Position numbers and translations under genes: made by a program. From Epiperipatus broadwayi (Eukaryota; Onychophora; Udeonychophora; Euonychophora; Peripatidae), in assembly GCA_028023455.1 (NCBI GenBank), contig JAQFVV010012423.1, positions 1,439,273 to 1,503,272 on the forward strand: a stretch of DNA of 64,000 bases, given 5' to 3'. Position 1 is the stretch's first letter, and each line of letters begins with the position of its first letter. Below, piece after piece: positions 36,147 to 48,352 of this stretch. The notes below the pieces were generated by a model, which was not told where the DNA came from, did no database searches, and saw only the letters and a program-made list of their open reading frames with translations.

Positions 36147-38370
36147 TTAAAATAAATTACGTTAAATGTTTTTTTTTGTTTTTAAAGAACATACTTTATA
36201 GCCTACGATATATATAGTTAGAACATGGTATACAGATTCTCAAACGCATTTAACAAGTTAAAATTATTTTTATTTTTAGTTAACATAATTATAGTATTAA
36301 ACGTAATTATTAAAAAATATATGCGTAACAATTTTTCCCTATTATATTTATAATAAAAAAAATAGTTCCGTAAACGTAAATATTAAAATTAAATGCAATC
36401 TGTACTGCACTTATTTGGTAATTGCTTTTTTCTCTTTATATTGTGATCCACTTGGAATTAAGTGACAAGTCTAAGGAAGCCATTAAATTGTACTTTTCTT
36501 CTATTTATTTTAGTAAACATAAAGGCCTTTAAATTGAAGTATTACTTTGTTAATGTTTGACTATTTGATCAATCTTGCTTTCCGCGGAGAATGAGATTTT
36601 CATTAAATTTAGTCGCTAGTATTTCTTTTTTTTATTTCCAAAGTTAAGCTTAAATTGCTAAATGCTGAAACGGAGGTATTTCTCTGCAGGGTGTACCACT
36701 TGAGAAAAGTAATTTGCAATGAAGTATAGACAAAAGTTTATTTTTAGAATATTAATTTAAAAATCCAATTCATACACACACACACAGTTATACATTTTTT
36801 TTTTAAATTATTGTAAGCTCTCTCAAGTTCTTTGAATAAAGAAAAATATTTGATATATATTTCATCATCTCAATATAATTCTAGAAAGGATATTCTGGTA
36901 TCATGTGAAGGACTCCCTTCTGCTTCATATTTCGTGATTTTAGGATACTGTAACATCTCATGGAATACATGGCAATGATTTGGCTAATCTAATCTTTTCA
37001 TTAAATTGAAAAGTGGGATTCCACTTTTTCTTTACTGTCAAGCCTTTTTATAACGTTCAATCTCCTCATTACATTTCTAAAATATGTCTTTATCTATTTC
37101 CTTCTTAGCAATGACAGTCTCATAAATTCTCCTCCAAAATAGATGTCTTTGTTCAATGGACATTATAGGAAATTATCTCAAAGGTTTTGCTTTAATCTGA
37201 TTTTATTGAGTATCTATGTTTTGGCAACACAATTAGCAATGTTTTTTTTTTTTTTAAAAGACAAACTTTAATTTTTATTTGTTGGTTCTTGAAATATATT
37301 GATTTTTTTTTCATATTTTAAATACTTTTATCATTGCTGTTCTTACTATTGTCATTTTGTGAATTTTCTGATCACATTAATCATTGTTGACTATAGTGAA
37401 AACACAATTTATCCACTATTGTAAATCTTTGATACTTCTGAGAATGGAAGAAGTTGTACAAATATAATCATAGTGTTGGTTTTTATGATATTATTAAGTA
37501 AAAAAAAAAAATGTTAGTATTGTTTTCTTGTATTTTTTTAATAATGATGAATTTAAAGAATATATTATTGAATTTTAAGAAATCAGATAAATGGGAGGGT
37601 CTCCAAAAATAACCTGTATTTTGTAATAGAAAATTCTGTATTTATTTTTAGGTATTGCAAAAATCTACATGTGTTTTCCACTTTTTGAAGCAATCTTGAA
37701 ACTTTTGCAAAGTGATGCCATCATATATACAATTCTTTCTATATATTCTATATCATTTTTTTGATAAGAGTTTGACACAAAAAACTCATTTAATTAAATA
37801 AGTTTTAATGTTTTATAATAAACAAAAGAATTGTTCCTTATAATTATTCCTTTATATGTGCCATTTTGTTTTTAAATATATTTTGTATTTTCAATTCATC
37901 TTCTTTAATACTTATAATTTTATTGACTCATTTTCATGTACCTTAATATTAATTTTTATCATAAATCCAATTTTGTATTACAGTTTAGTTTTTTTTTTTG
38001 TTTTGTTTTTCATATTCTTTCTTCAAAAGTTTTGTTCTTTTTATTTTTAAAAAGACTCTTTTTTTAAAGTTCATTTATTTAAAATTATATGGAAGAAGAT
38101 GCAATCAATAAATATATATCATTTGTAAATGATAATTTTGTTTATATATGTATATATAATTCTCCAGTCTCAGAACTCTTATGTATTTGGATAACAAATA
38201 TTGTTTAATGTTTAAATCAAGAATTCATCGTAAGTATTCTAATATACATATTACTCATGTTTTAGTTTTTAAACTTTTCAATAACATAAGGTACAGAATA
38301 TTTTTATATATAAAATAGTCATTTAATTTCACTTTCAGTATCTATTTATTTATTTCAAATAATTTATATA
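36147..38370. other. T-rich sequence, no gene recognised
   Basis: No supported gene. Several T-runs and a short (CA)n near 36775 are the only structure seen. Confidence 0.45.
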
Positions 38371-38553
38371 GGGGATTTGAACTCAGACTTTCAAGCAATT
38401 TTCAACTATCCACCCTATCTCATACTATGGATACACATGACCACAGCTAAGATAAATAATCACCAATATATATGTGTGTGGTTATATGTATCAGTAGTAT
38501 GAGATAGTGTGGATAGCTGAAGATTGCTTGAAAGTCTGAATTCAAATCCTTAT
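38371..38553. mobile_element. SINE family A tRNA-like half as an inverted dimer
   Basis: The left arm (about 38373-38445) reads the family A tRNA-like half on the minus strand. The right arm (about 38476-38550) reads the same half on the plus strand, with GTATGAGATAGTGTGGATAG and GAAAGTCTGAATTCAAATCC. The arms are about 90% alike and separated by about 30 bases. A transcript would fold into a long hairpin. Confidence 0.65.
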
Positions 38554-39410
38554 ATTTACAATTAAGTTCCAGGTATAAGAATGTCTGTATTTCAAATCTT
38601 TCAAATAGTTTAGTAACTATGGTCAGCTTATATCTTTTATAAAATAATAAATTTCAGATATTATAAAATTGTCAATACTTGATAATTAGTCTATTAACAA
38701 TTTTTTTATACAACAAATATCAGAAGATTAGTAAAAAAATATATTAACCTGACATATATTATTATTTTATCAATAGTTTTTATTTGCACTTATGTATTTT
38801 TAATGTAACATTATCCTATATATAATTAGTGGTAAAAAAGAATCAATAGATGTATTCTGAAAAGATTTCAAACACCAATTAAAATATATAATTGTCAAAA
38901 GTTAACACTAAATGTATATCACTTATTCCTATGCAGTCCAAGATTAATTGAAAAAGAGAGTATTTTTTTATTATTTTCTTATTACCAAAACCAAAATCAC
39001 AGAACCCTTTTCATAAACTTACTTACATGCTTCAAAGAACAAATATGTGCTTTTAAAAGTATATGAATAAGAAAGATTCAGATGATATTGTTGATATTAA
39101 TCTTCATAGTCAAAGAATAAGAAATGTATAGTTATTATAAAAATGAGGTTCTCTAAAATATATAGAAATTTACTTGGTGTTTAATGTAAATAACTGTGGG
39201 AGTTAAATTGGATTTAAAACTTGTCTTTTTTTTTTTTTAATTTCAGGATATATCTTAATTTTTTCATATGAGGCAAAAATGCAGAAACTTAGTCTGGAAG
39301 TGGAAATTTTATAGCACTATATTAATCTATAGCTATAATAGAGTGAAGTTGATAGCTCAATTATTCAAAGTAAACTGAAGAATATATTTTCTACACATAT
39401 GTATGTGTGT
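38554..39410. other. AT-rich flank of the LTR element
   Basis: No gene or repeat recognised before the target-site duplication. Confidence 0.45.
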
Positions 39411-39414
39411 ACAT
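39411..39414. repeat. Target-site duplication, left copy
   Basis: ACAT immediately precedes the TGTAAC end of the left LTR and is matched by ACAT at 51232-51235. A 4-bp duplication is within the usual range for Ty3/gypsy integrases. Confidence 0.75.
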
Positions 39415-42289
39415 TGTAACGGTAAGAATTTGCACATTTCATAAACAAGTTGCACAGTTTCTCCACCACACGACAAGCAGCACCACAAGTGGGTTCAGGG
39501 CCTGTCATACCGGATTCGAATATAGCAGATCGACTGCGCAACCAAATACGATGGAGCCCGAACCCGCCATCACAATAGCAACATCTTTTCAGGCCGCGGT
39601 GGTCAGAGAGAGAAGAGACTACGTGAGATTTATAAATAAATTAACAGCTAGCGTTTGGAAAGTCTTAATAGATACGTGTATAACCCAGACAATACGAGAC
39701 AATGAGATGAATCAGAAAATAAACACTAACGTAAAGAATTGATTAAATTAACATGATTTATTAAGTGGCTAAATATGATTTCTGGCACTATTTATTTATT
39801 AAATAGTGGCGTCAAATGGTTAACTACAATTGATTAAATCATTTTACTCGTTAATCTATAACCTGGGTCAATTATCACTTACGAATGTGCCTTACTAAAC
39901 CTTGAATACATGCGAAGCCCAAGAATAAGAGTACTGGAATTATTTATAATAAAAGATATTAAATAGTTTTACGATAAAGGCTGACTTCAGAATAAATGCA
40001 GAGTGGCTCCAATGAGCTTGGCAGCAGCGACTTGCTTAGTGCGGAAATATATGTGTGAGTATGATATTATCTTAAAGTACTTAAAAAGGGATTCAGTGGT
40101 ACTCGCAAGGTTTAGGAAACGATGGAGGGTGGTAGTCCATTTAAACTACAGGAACTTTGTGACGACAATAAAGAAATAAATCATAAAATCAGATGCATAT
40201 GTTGCACCCCACATTGGTCTCGGCCGTAGCCCTAAAGATCGGAGTATGCTAGCATATGGCTGCGAAGAACTGCGTCAGCATCCCCAGGTGTGACGCTCTG
40301 GTACACACATTGACTGGAAACCGCAGGAAGAAGTAAAGGGGAAATGGACTTGGCCGTTTAAAGCCCTTTTAAAGAACAAAGTGATCTCAACATCGAATAC
40401 CCTTGCCAGCAACACTAAAATATATATATAATCGATTCAAAAAAAAAAAGGGGGAGACATAACGAAAGATTGGGCACATAAGCAATTCACTGCATTGATG
40501 AAAAGCGTCTACACTCTCCCAAACTCAGAATAACAGTAGAAATACTTAAAACAACTAATGGGGTTTAACATTAAAAGGACGGTGTGAGTGCGAGACTTTA
40601 AGTAAAATGTAATTGACCCACGCACTCCCACATCTGCCAATAGTTATTCCCACACCTCGCATACATCCTGGAAGATTATGAATCAAATCTAGGTATTATA
40701 AAGAAAATAATATAGTCATCGAACGAGCGGCTTACTAAATCTCATTTAAGGGAGGGACTCATGAACGTAAAATTACATTCTTTATAAGGAATGGGGAGTA
40801 TCATTAATTAAGATTTGCTTCGCTCGGTCGATGCTATGCAAGCCCATAAAATACGCAAATAAAACAATTTAAATTTGATATTAACCCAAGGTTTAGATCG
40901 AGCAATAAATTTAAATATACATTTTAAAACATACATGATAATAAGTGTGGCGAGAAAAAGAAGAATTTGTTTTGCTATAGCGGGTTTTAGATCACAAGAG
41001 CTCTTGGGTTAATTTTGTTACCTTTCAGTTGCTTGGGTGGTTGAAGCTGGAGCACATTTCAGGAGTGGATCAGATTTAGCAGCATGTTAATTCAGTCTCT
41101 GTTTGCAGCAGCATAGGCGGTTCCTTAAGGCATATTGGTGATGCGTCAGATGGTACATCGGCAGCGGCCAGCTATTTCCGAAAGGAAAATAGCCACGGTG
41201 CCGACTCTACTCAGTCATATTGGCGGTTCTATGATAGGTCAGCATTTTGTACATTTTCTTGAAAGCGGATTATTTAAGTCACGGATGGTCGGTCAGCAAA
41301 ACATCAGGATCAGCATTCCGAAAATAATAGTTCAGACCGTCCGAATTCTCAGAATAAAAAATTTATAACCTCAGAAAATAAAATCAAAACGCAAAATCAA
41401 ACAGCAGAAAAACAGCATCACATCAGAATCAGCTTTTGTTTCCTCCCTCCCTTTAAAACAAAAGAAAAACATTCAATATATACTGTTTATCTTATAAAAG
41501 AACCTGCCTTGGGGCATGACAAACCTTTAACCTTTTGCATTCTTATCAATTAGTTATTTCTTATCTGAACATCAGAAGGAATCCATTTTAAGGTTTTTTT
41601 TCTTTTTAGTTTACAATTATAAATTCCAGTAAATGCTCAGATTGAAAGAAGATTAAAACATTTATTTCATTCTGTTGAAGACTTTTGCTAATTGGAAATT
41701 CCTAAGTAGACATACGAAGTGTGAATTTATAATCCAAAATGTTTTACTTTAAATCTATTATATTCTCAACCTAGCCTTATTTTATATTTATATAATCTTC
41801 AATGGCGGGAACTTTATAATTTTAGAAAAATATTAAATTATTTCACATTTAGATTGTAATTGCATGAATCCGTTTATAAACTACTTTTAATAATTATTAT
41901 TTTACCTACAATAGAAAATAAATATTGCAACACAATATTTTTAAAATAAATGAACTCAACAACCACAATCCAATAATATAATTCCAATGATTGATATTAA
42001 TATTTAACAGTTATCATCGTAGTCTGTGTGTAGTTTTACCTATATAACCTTTTAAATGAATATGTAAACATGCACATACTCGACATTTATATATCAATAA
42101 AAATAAAGGGTTGAAAATTGGACTCCACGAGTAATAATGCCTACGTGGTTTATTTTAGGCGGGATTTTAGTATATAAATGGCCGTACAGACACACTACGA
42201 ACGATTTGGGATTCGAATTTAGGTATAAGGGTAGGTGAAATGTAAGAGAAAGGTGAAACGAAGACTTGCAGAGCAATCTTCCTGTTTCA
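39415..42289 (-). repeat. 3' LTR (2875 bp)
   Basis: On the minus strand it begins TGAAACAGG and ends CTTACCGTTACA, giving the standard TG...CA ends. It matches 48353-51231 almost base for base. The length, about 2.9 kb, is large for an animal Ty3/gypsy LTR. It contains a less AT-rich part (about 39470-39620 and 41040-41340) and AT-rich parts. It carries no sense coding frame. Confidence 0.95.
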
Positions 42290-42298
42290 CATTCCCTT
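42290..42298 (-). other. Candidate polypurine tract
   Basis: The minus strand reads AAGGGAATG directly before the TGAAAC start of the 3' LTR. This is the position where plus-strand DNA synthesis is primed in LTR elements. The tract is short and contains a T, so it is a weak but well-placed candidate. Confidence 0.5.
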
Positions 42299-42703
42299 AG
42301 TTACGAAAAAAAATTTTAAAAAAAAAAAGGTCTTACATAAAGGTCTACCGAGGAATCTCTTTGACAAACAAATAATATTGACCAGCCAAGTCAGCCCAAC
42401 AGAAATCTAAAAAAAAAATATAAGGTAACAATACATCTTTGTTTTTCTCTTCTTTTTTTTTTTTTCCTTTTTAAATGAGGGGATAAATTCAAAGATACAA
42501 ATATATACAGATATATACCCGGATCAATTTTTTTTTTTTTTTACTAGGGTTTTAACTCTAACGAATATTTTGGTAAACTAATCACTAACTTACGCACGGA
42601 TAACATTGAAACTACCTAACTTCTAAATCTTACAGAGAGAAAAAAAAAACATTGTTGTCTTTGTCACATCCGAATTCAGGTCCATGTCCATGAGTTTCTT
42701 CAT

Positions 42704-44164
42704 TTAATATGCTCCTGGGTCTGGTGGGTGATGGTTGGCTCGGTTATAAACAGGTTTCAAACTTCTGGCATTGTACGTTCCCTTGATAATTCCTTGATCT
42801 TCCAGTAAATATGCATTTGGTCTGTTTGCTTCTTTTATTACATATGGCCCCTGATATAGTGGGAAAAATTTTTTGTATTTCCCTAGATCTCGGTTGCTGG
42901 GCTTTGGAAGTCTCACCCAAACTTGATCCCCAACTTGGAATTGGTACGACCCAATCTCCTTTAACTGTCTTCTTTTCTCTCGGGCTTGTAAACGATGGCG
43001 AACTGCCCATTGATCATCCTCAGTGTTGACTTTCGGGTCATCTATTGGTAAGGGTATTTTGATTAGTGGCGGTTCTGGTTTACCAAAATGGAGGCGGATT
43101 GGCGTTAATCCAGTCGCTTCGTTTATAGTTCCGTTGATGTATTGAAAAATGCTCACAGTCTGTTTCACCCATCCCCGGTGGTCATTATGGATATAAGTCC
43201 GGAAAAGCCGGTTGATTTCCCTCATGACCCTCTCACAGGGGTTTGATTGGGGGTTTCGAATGGATGTCATGACATGTTTGAGGCCTTGCCCGTTGATCCA
43301 GTGCTGCCATACTCGGGAGGTAAACGCTGAGCCATGGTCGGATAGGATGACTTCAGGCTTTCCAATGGTTACAAACTGTTTTTGCTGTAATGCCCTAATG
43401 GCACTTTTCGAATCTGCCCTTATGACTGGGTACGCCCAAGCATATTTGGAAAAAACGTCATAAGTGACAAAAAGATATCTATACTTCCGATACGATGGTA
43501 ATGGCCCATAATGATCGACGGCTAATATCTTGTTAGGTCCTGTTGGGATGATGGAGGCAGGAGCACCACTAAAATTTTTATTGGCAGGCTTGCTTCTCGC
43601 ACAAATAGTACACTTTTGGAGGATTTGGAGGATATCATAATACATCTGCGGCCAATGAAATTGCCGTCTCAGGGCTTCTTCAGTTTTCCTCGGACCGTAA
43701 TGTCCCACCAATCTATGCATGTAATTTATCAAGGGATCCCTCAATTCGGGCGGTATGAGAATTCTCCAGGATCGATCGCCCTTTTCAGTATTCTGTAGCA
43801 AGAGTCCATTCTGTATTTTGTATTTCTTGGTTCCTCTGCCCATAGTACAGCCTTGAAGGGGGTTCCCTTGTCGTTCCACCTCTTGCATTATGTTGTGGTA
43901 TTGGGGCTGTTTTCCCTGCCAATACTGTAGGTTTTTCAATTTCTGCTCAATGTCCTGATCCAATACGTTAGCCATGATTATCAGTGGTTGCTCCTCTATC
44001 AGTGGGTTGCATGGTTCAACTTCTACAGGGTGGCGACTCAATACATCAGCTACCACATTCTCTGACCCTGGGCAGTAAAGGATCTTATAGTGAAACTTCT
44101 GTAATGATAAACTCCATCGCACAAGACGATCATTAGTCAATTTGCTCGTATTTAGAAATTCCTA
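42704..44164 (-). pseudogene. Pol C-terminal part: RNase H tail and integrase
   Basis: Frame of about 478 residues counted from an internal Met at 44140; it continues the RT-RNase H frame but is separated from it by two adjacent stops (TGA, TAG at 44162-44167). Residues 1-40 hold the end of RNase H, with ENVVADVLSR. The integrase zinc domain has H142, H147, C177 and C180. The catalytic core has D209 (AVDHYGP), D268 (SDHGSAF) and E303 (NPCERVMREI); the last two are separated by 34 residues. A GPY/F-type C-terminal module lies at about 430-452 (FPLYQGPYVIKE). The integrase would insert element cDNA into the chromosome. It ends PPDPGAY at 42704. All expected catalytic residues are present, so only the upstream lesions prevent expression as one polyprotein. 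Confidence 0.9.
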
Positions 44165-45112
44165 TCACCGGTGGTCCGTGATAATGATTACTTCTGAGCC
44201 CAACAAAATCTGTTTGAACTTGCTACAGGCCCATACAATCGCTAAGGCTTCTTGTTCAGTAACAGTGTAATTCTTTTCTGCGCCTCTCAAGGTGCGACTA
44301 CTAAAATATAGGACACGATGCTTGCCTTCTTCATCAATTTGGAATAGCACAACACCCAAGCCTTTCTTGCTGCTGTCGGTTTGGAGGTAAAATGGGCGGG
44401 TAAAGTCAGGATAGCACAGCATCACCGTCTGGAGAAAATTCCTTTTGATCTTCTTAAAATCTTGTTCATGCTGGACGCTCCATTCCCACCGATGGTGTAA
44501 CCTTAATAGTTCCAATAAACAAGAGGTGTCCGCCGCAAACCCTGGGTAGAACTTGTGATAGTAGTTGCAAAGGCCCAAAAATGATCTCACTTGTTTTCTA
44601 TTTGCTGGCCTCGGAAAGTTCTCTATGGCTTCTACTTTATCAGGGTGGGTAAGAATTCCCTGCCCATTTATGATATGTCCCAGAAAGGTAATTTCTCTCA
44701 GGGCGAAGTGGCTTTTTTCTAGGTTTACTGTGATGTTTTTTTGGGCACATTCAGTAAAGAATTGCTTCAAATGTTCCAGATGTTCTTGAGTGCTCCGGGA
44801 TGCAATGACGACATCGTCAATATAGCAGACCAATTTTTTTTTTAAATCTTCTGACAGCACCTGGTCTAGACACCTCATTAACCCGGCACCACTATTAATT
44901 AGTCCGAATGGCACTCTCTTGAAGACGTGTGTCTGTCCATTATGGCGAAATGCTGTGTACTTCCTGTCTTGGGGGTGTAGGACCATCTGCCAATAGCTGG
45001 CAGTCAAATCTAGCGTGGAAAAGATAGTTTTATTCGAAAGCCTCATGAAAATATCCTGCACTGGGGGGAATATCCCTTTCCGGTATAGTGATACTATTGA
45101 GTTTCCTTGCAT
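44165..45112 (-). pseudogene. Pol central part: reverse transcriptase and RNase H
   Basis: A 315-residue frame. RT fingers and palm: FSTLDLTASYWQ with the first catalytic Asp at 35, VPFGLINSGAG, and CYIDDVV with the Asp pair at 99-100. FLGHIINGQGI and RSFLGLCNYYHKF mark the connection region. RNase H begins at about 240 with Asp246 (FYLQTDSSKK), Glu286 (TEQEAL) and Asp313 (ITDHR). Directly after this last motif come consecutive TGA and TAG codons where the family normally continues with a conserved Pro-Leu. The upstream end overlaps the previous frame because of a frameshift at a run of six C on the coding strand (45063-45068). All RT and RNase H catalytic residues are present. Confidence 0.92.
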
Positions 45113-45770
45113 CGAGACATAGTCTTATAGATCCATTTTTCTTTCGAATAACCACTAATGGGTTGTTATAGGGTGATGCTCCCTTTTCGATTACACCCCA
45201 CTCAATCATTTGTTGGATTTGCATGTTCACTTCATCTTGATATTGAAAAGGGATGGGATATGTGCGGGTTTGAAAGTGCGTTTCTTCCTTGACACGGATC
45301 CGGTGGACATAATCTTTAATTTCTCCTGGGATCGGGGAGAATATCTGCTGATTTTCCATCAAAAGCCAGTGTAATTGGGGTTGCTCTTTCATTTTTTCTA
45401 GAGTCGATTCCTGGATTTTATTCTTAATAAGATCTTCACTTATGCTGGTTTCCATGCATCGGACTTGGATTTCAGGTAAACTCTTGATTTTGTTCATGCT
45501 TATTTTCTCCTGCCGGAATGTGATTACATTTTCACCACAGTCAAGGATACACTTGTGCTGGTTTAGGAAATCAGCTCCTATGATAACATCATGTATCAAT
45601 CCTTTGATTACGAGAAATACATGTTCAACCGTTGTTTGTCCAAGAGTTATCTCCAACCACACCTGATAATTTTCTGTTTGGTTTTCCTTCCATTGGCCAG
45701 TTTCATCTGCATGGGATGAAATGGCAATCTGGGTAGACAACTGCAAGATTTTTCCATGTGTAACACCCAT
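45030..45770 (-). pseudogene. Pol N-terminal part: protease end and RT start
   Basis: This frame continues the protease after a frameshift, with IIGADFLNQH, the usual second conserved protease block (ILG-like). A linker follows, then the RT N-terminus: TRTYPIPFQYQDEV, WGVIEKGASPYNNPLVVIRK and RLCLDARKLNSITIPER. Correct homology runs out after ITIPERDIPP, exactly at the homopolymer where the next frame takes over. The first Met of this frame is unlikely to be a real start: the frame is simply the middle of a polyprotein. The upstream junction with gag-protease is near a run of five A on the coding strand (45749-45753). Confidence 0.88.
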
Positions 45771-46981
45771 CCCTTTGAAATACAGGAAACTTGGCTACCA
45801 GTGTCAATGAGAGCGGCCACCTCAGTAGCTCCTAGTTTAATGTTTACTACTGGACACGAACTAATGGGGAGTCCCCATGGGGCGTCTTCCTCTTGGATCA
45901 CCGTTGTGGTCGGGTTCCAACTGCTTAGATGGGGTCTTCCCATAAGCTGGTGAGAATGATGAGGATGGGCCGAGGGGTTTCCATCTCTCATTTTATTTTG
46001 CACCTGCTGACCATGCGGGTCTTTGGCTGCTTGCCATGGGATTATGGTGTCCCTTTTGTGTCGGTTCCATTGGTTGACTTCCAACATAGTCAGGAATTTG
46101 GCCATCTCTTCCACGTTTCTAATTCTGCTCCCTATCATTAGTTGTTGGATGGCTATCGGCATATTCTGTTGGATGGTGCCGATGATATGGGCATCAGAAA
46201 ATGCGAATGCATTTAATGTTTTCAAACGATTGGTCTGCCGTATAAAGAATTGAGTGTGAGTTTCCTTTATGGTCCCATATTGTTCTTGGCTGACTGCATT
46301 TAATATTTTACTCTGCCGGTCATCGCTCCAGTAATACTTTAAAAGGATTTTGGTGTAGGCTGTAAAGTCTTCGGGTTTGGCCGTTAACATAGTCCACCAG
46401 TCCTCTGCATAACTACGTAAGTGGTGACTGGCTATTGTAATCTGTTCATGTGGGCTGGCTCTATAGAAGTAAAAAAAATCCTTCAAACTGTTTAGATGCG
46501 GGTGGGGACTTTCTCCAATATCACCGCAGAAGATTTTAACGGTTATCATTTTGGCTAGTTGAGTTTGAGTACCTATGTCGAGTGGTATAATTTTGCGACT
46601 ATTGCTAATGTCAGCATATATGGTACTATTGCTGCTGGTCTGGGTGGGTGAGAAATCATCACTTTTGCAGATGGTGGTCTTGGCATCTTGGTCTGTGTCA
46701 TCTGTTCCTATCTGGATTGCAAGGGCTGCTTGTTCCCTTTTTATATCTCGTATTTCTTTTAAAGCATATTTAATAAATCTTTGGCATTCTTGGTCCTTTC
46801 CTTGTCCTTCCTCCTCCCTTCTCCTTGCTTGTTCTTCACTCTTCTTACACATGTTTATTATGTACGCAATTTCAAAATTGCTGATTCCAGATCTCTGTTC
46901 AGGCTTTACTATTGCTGGTGGAGATTCCACAATTTCGGCTGAGTTTACATCTGGTCCGTGGTCGTATTGATGGTCTTCCAT
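45647..46981 (-). pseudogene. Gag and start of protease
   Basis: A 444-residue frame starting MEDHQYDHG at 46981, the first Met after the leader. Residues 45-90 are charged and likely coiled-coil (KKSEEQARRREEE). Residues about 150-310 look like a gypsy capsid, with FFYFYRASPHEQ, SYAEDWWTML and FFIRQTNRL. A His-rich stretch (HPHHSHQ) follows, with no C-X2-C-X4-H-X4-C zinc knuckle. The retropepsin active site LIDTGSQVSC is at about 391-400, in the same frame as gag, so gag and protease are fused. The last 45 or so residues are out of the protease frame because of a one-base shift. Gag forms the particle; the aspartic protease processes the polyprotein. Confidence 0.88.
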
Positions 46982-48312
46982 ATTTGTTTTGTCTCTACTG
47001 ATGATGGTTTCTACGATTCAATTCTAAATTACTTACTACAAAATATATATTAATTTGGATTCAGGATTCTGTGCGGTTTACTTTTTATTTTTCTATACTA
47101 ATGGCTAATCGGCTATTTCCCTTCCGGTCTTTTGGCCTATTTGCTGCTTCTTATATCACCAATGCCTTAACTAACTTTTGCTGTCATAAAATTTATATCA
47201 TATAAAGTTTTCCATCTGCTGCAAACTAACTCTTATTTTAGTACTAATATCTAAAGAAAATATATTTAATATGCTGCTTATTTTGTTATTACTTGAATCT
47301 AATTTCTCCAATCTCCTACTCTTATCTATATAATGTTCGCTAGATCCGGGCATATTTATCTTATTTTCCCTCATTTAAAACAAACGCGCATCTATATAAG
47401 TCATATATACAAATATATAAAACAAAATATTTTTACGATCATTTATTTTTAGGACAATTGTTTATCTCCCGATCCCTTCACGTCTGACTGTCTGGTAACA
47501 CATTTATAACGCATTTTGATTCTCAAAATAATATATACATTTAAGCTTTACATCAATAAAAAATTTTTTTTTTTTTAAACTGACGACAAAAATTTATTTT
47601 AGAAATAGTTTCATTTATAGAGACTATCCCGGGGCGCCATGTCATCAGTTCAAATAAAATACGGACTGTTATATAGATTTAGCCTTGCAAAAAAAAATTT
47701 TTCTTTCGTTTAACTACAGGCGTATTTATTACATTGTAAGGTCGCCTATTTGTCTAGGCTATATCATACGGAAGTATTCTCACTGTATTGCATCTCGAGC
47801 TCTAACTTATTTCACGGAGGAAAAGACAAGAGAGAAAAAAAAACTTTTACAACATATATTTTGTCACAATATTCATTTGGAATAACCATTAGATATTCAA
47901 CGCCATATTTATAGCGTGATTTTAAATTCTTAAATAATAAACATTATGATAGCGTGACTTTCAATTGTTCAGTAATAACTCATGATCAGCTCGCAACGCA
48001 CTACAGCAAGTTTAACGGTTTGTCTATCTTTAACTAATATTCAAACGCCCGAGTCAAACAAAACATATATACACATTTTTGCATTTTCAAGGAAGTCTTA
48101 AATATATACAATTAATCCTTATTAAGAGTAAAATTACTCACGGGACTTGGAAAAACATTACGGGGTTTAGATTTAAATAATTACACTATTATTTTATATG
48201 ATATAAAGCACACATTAATAAATATCAACTATAAGGGATTTGCATGTCTAATATAATATATATCAACAGTGGGAAAAAAATTTACTCAGGGAATGTGGGT
48301 GTTTATCTCGTT
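46982..48312 (-). other. Untranslated leader of the LTR element
   Basis: About 1.3 kb between the primer binding site and the gag start, without any conserved frame. This region would hold packaging and dimerisation signals, but none can be identified by eye. Short frames here are chance. Confidence 0.7.
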
Positions 48313-48331
48313 GCTCCACGTTAAGGCGCCA
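48313..48331 (-). other. tRNA-Lys-like primer binding site
   Basis: The minus strand reads TGGCGCCTTAACGTGGAGC, close to the 18-base Lys-type site TGGCGCCCAACGTGGGGC used by many LTR elements, with one extra base and two changes. It lies 21 bases inside the 5' LTR, further than usual. tRNA-Lys priming is established for gypsy itself; use here is inferred. Confidence 0.65.
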
Positions 48332-48352
48332 GTCTCAAAAAAAAATTTACTA

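Noticed and set aside
42744-46970. Many plus-strand and alternate-frame open frames opposite gag-pol
   Set aside because: They are shadows of the retroelement coding strand and lack conserved motifs.
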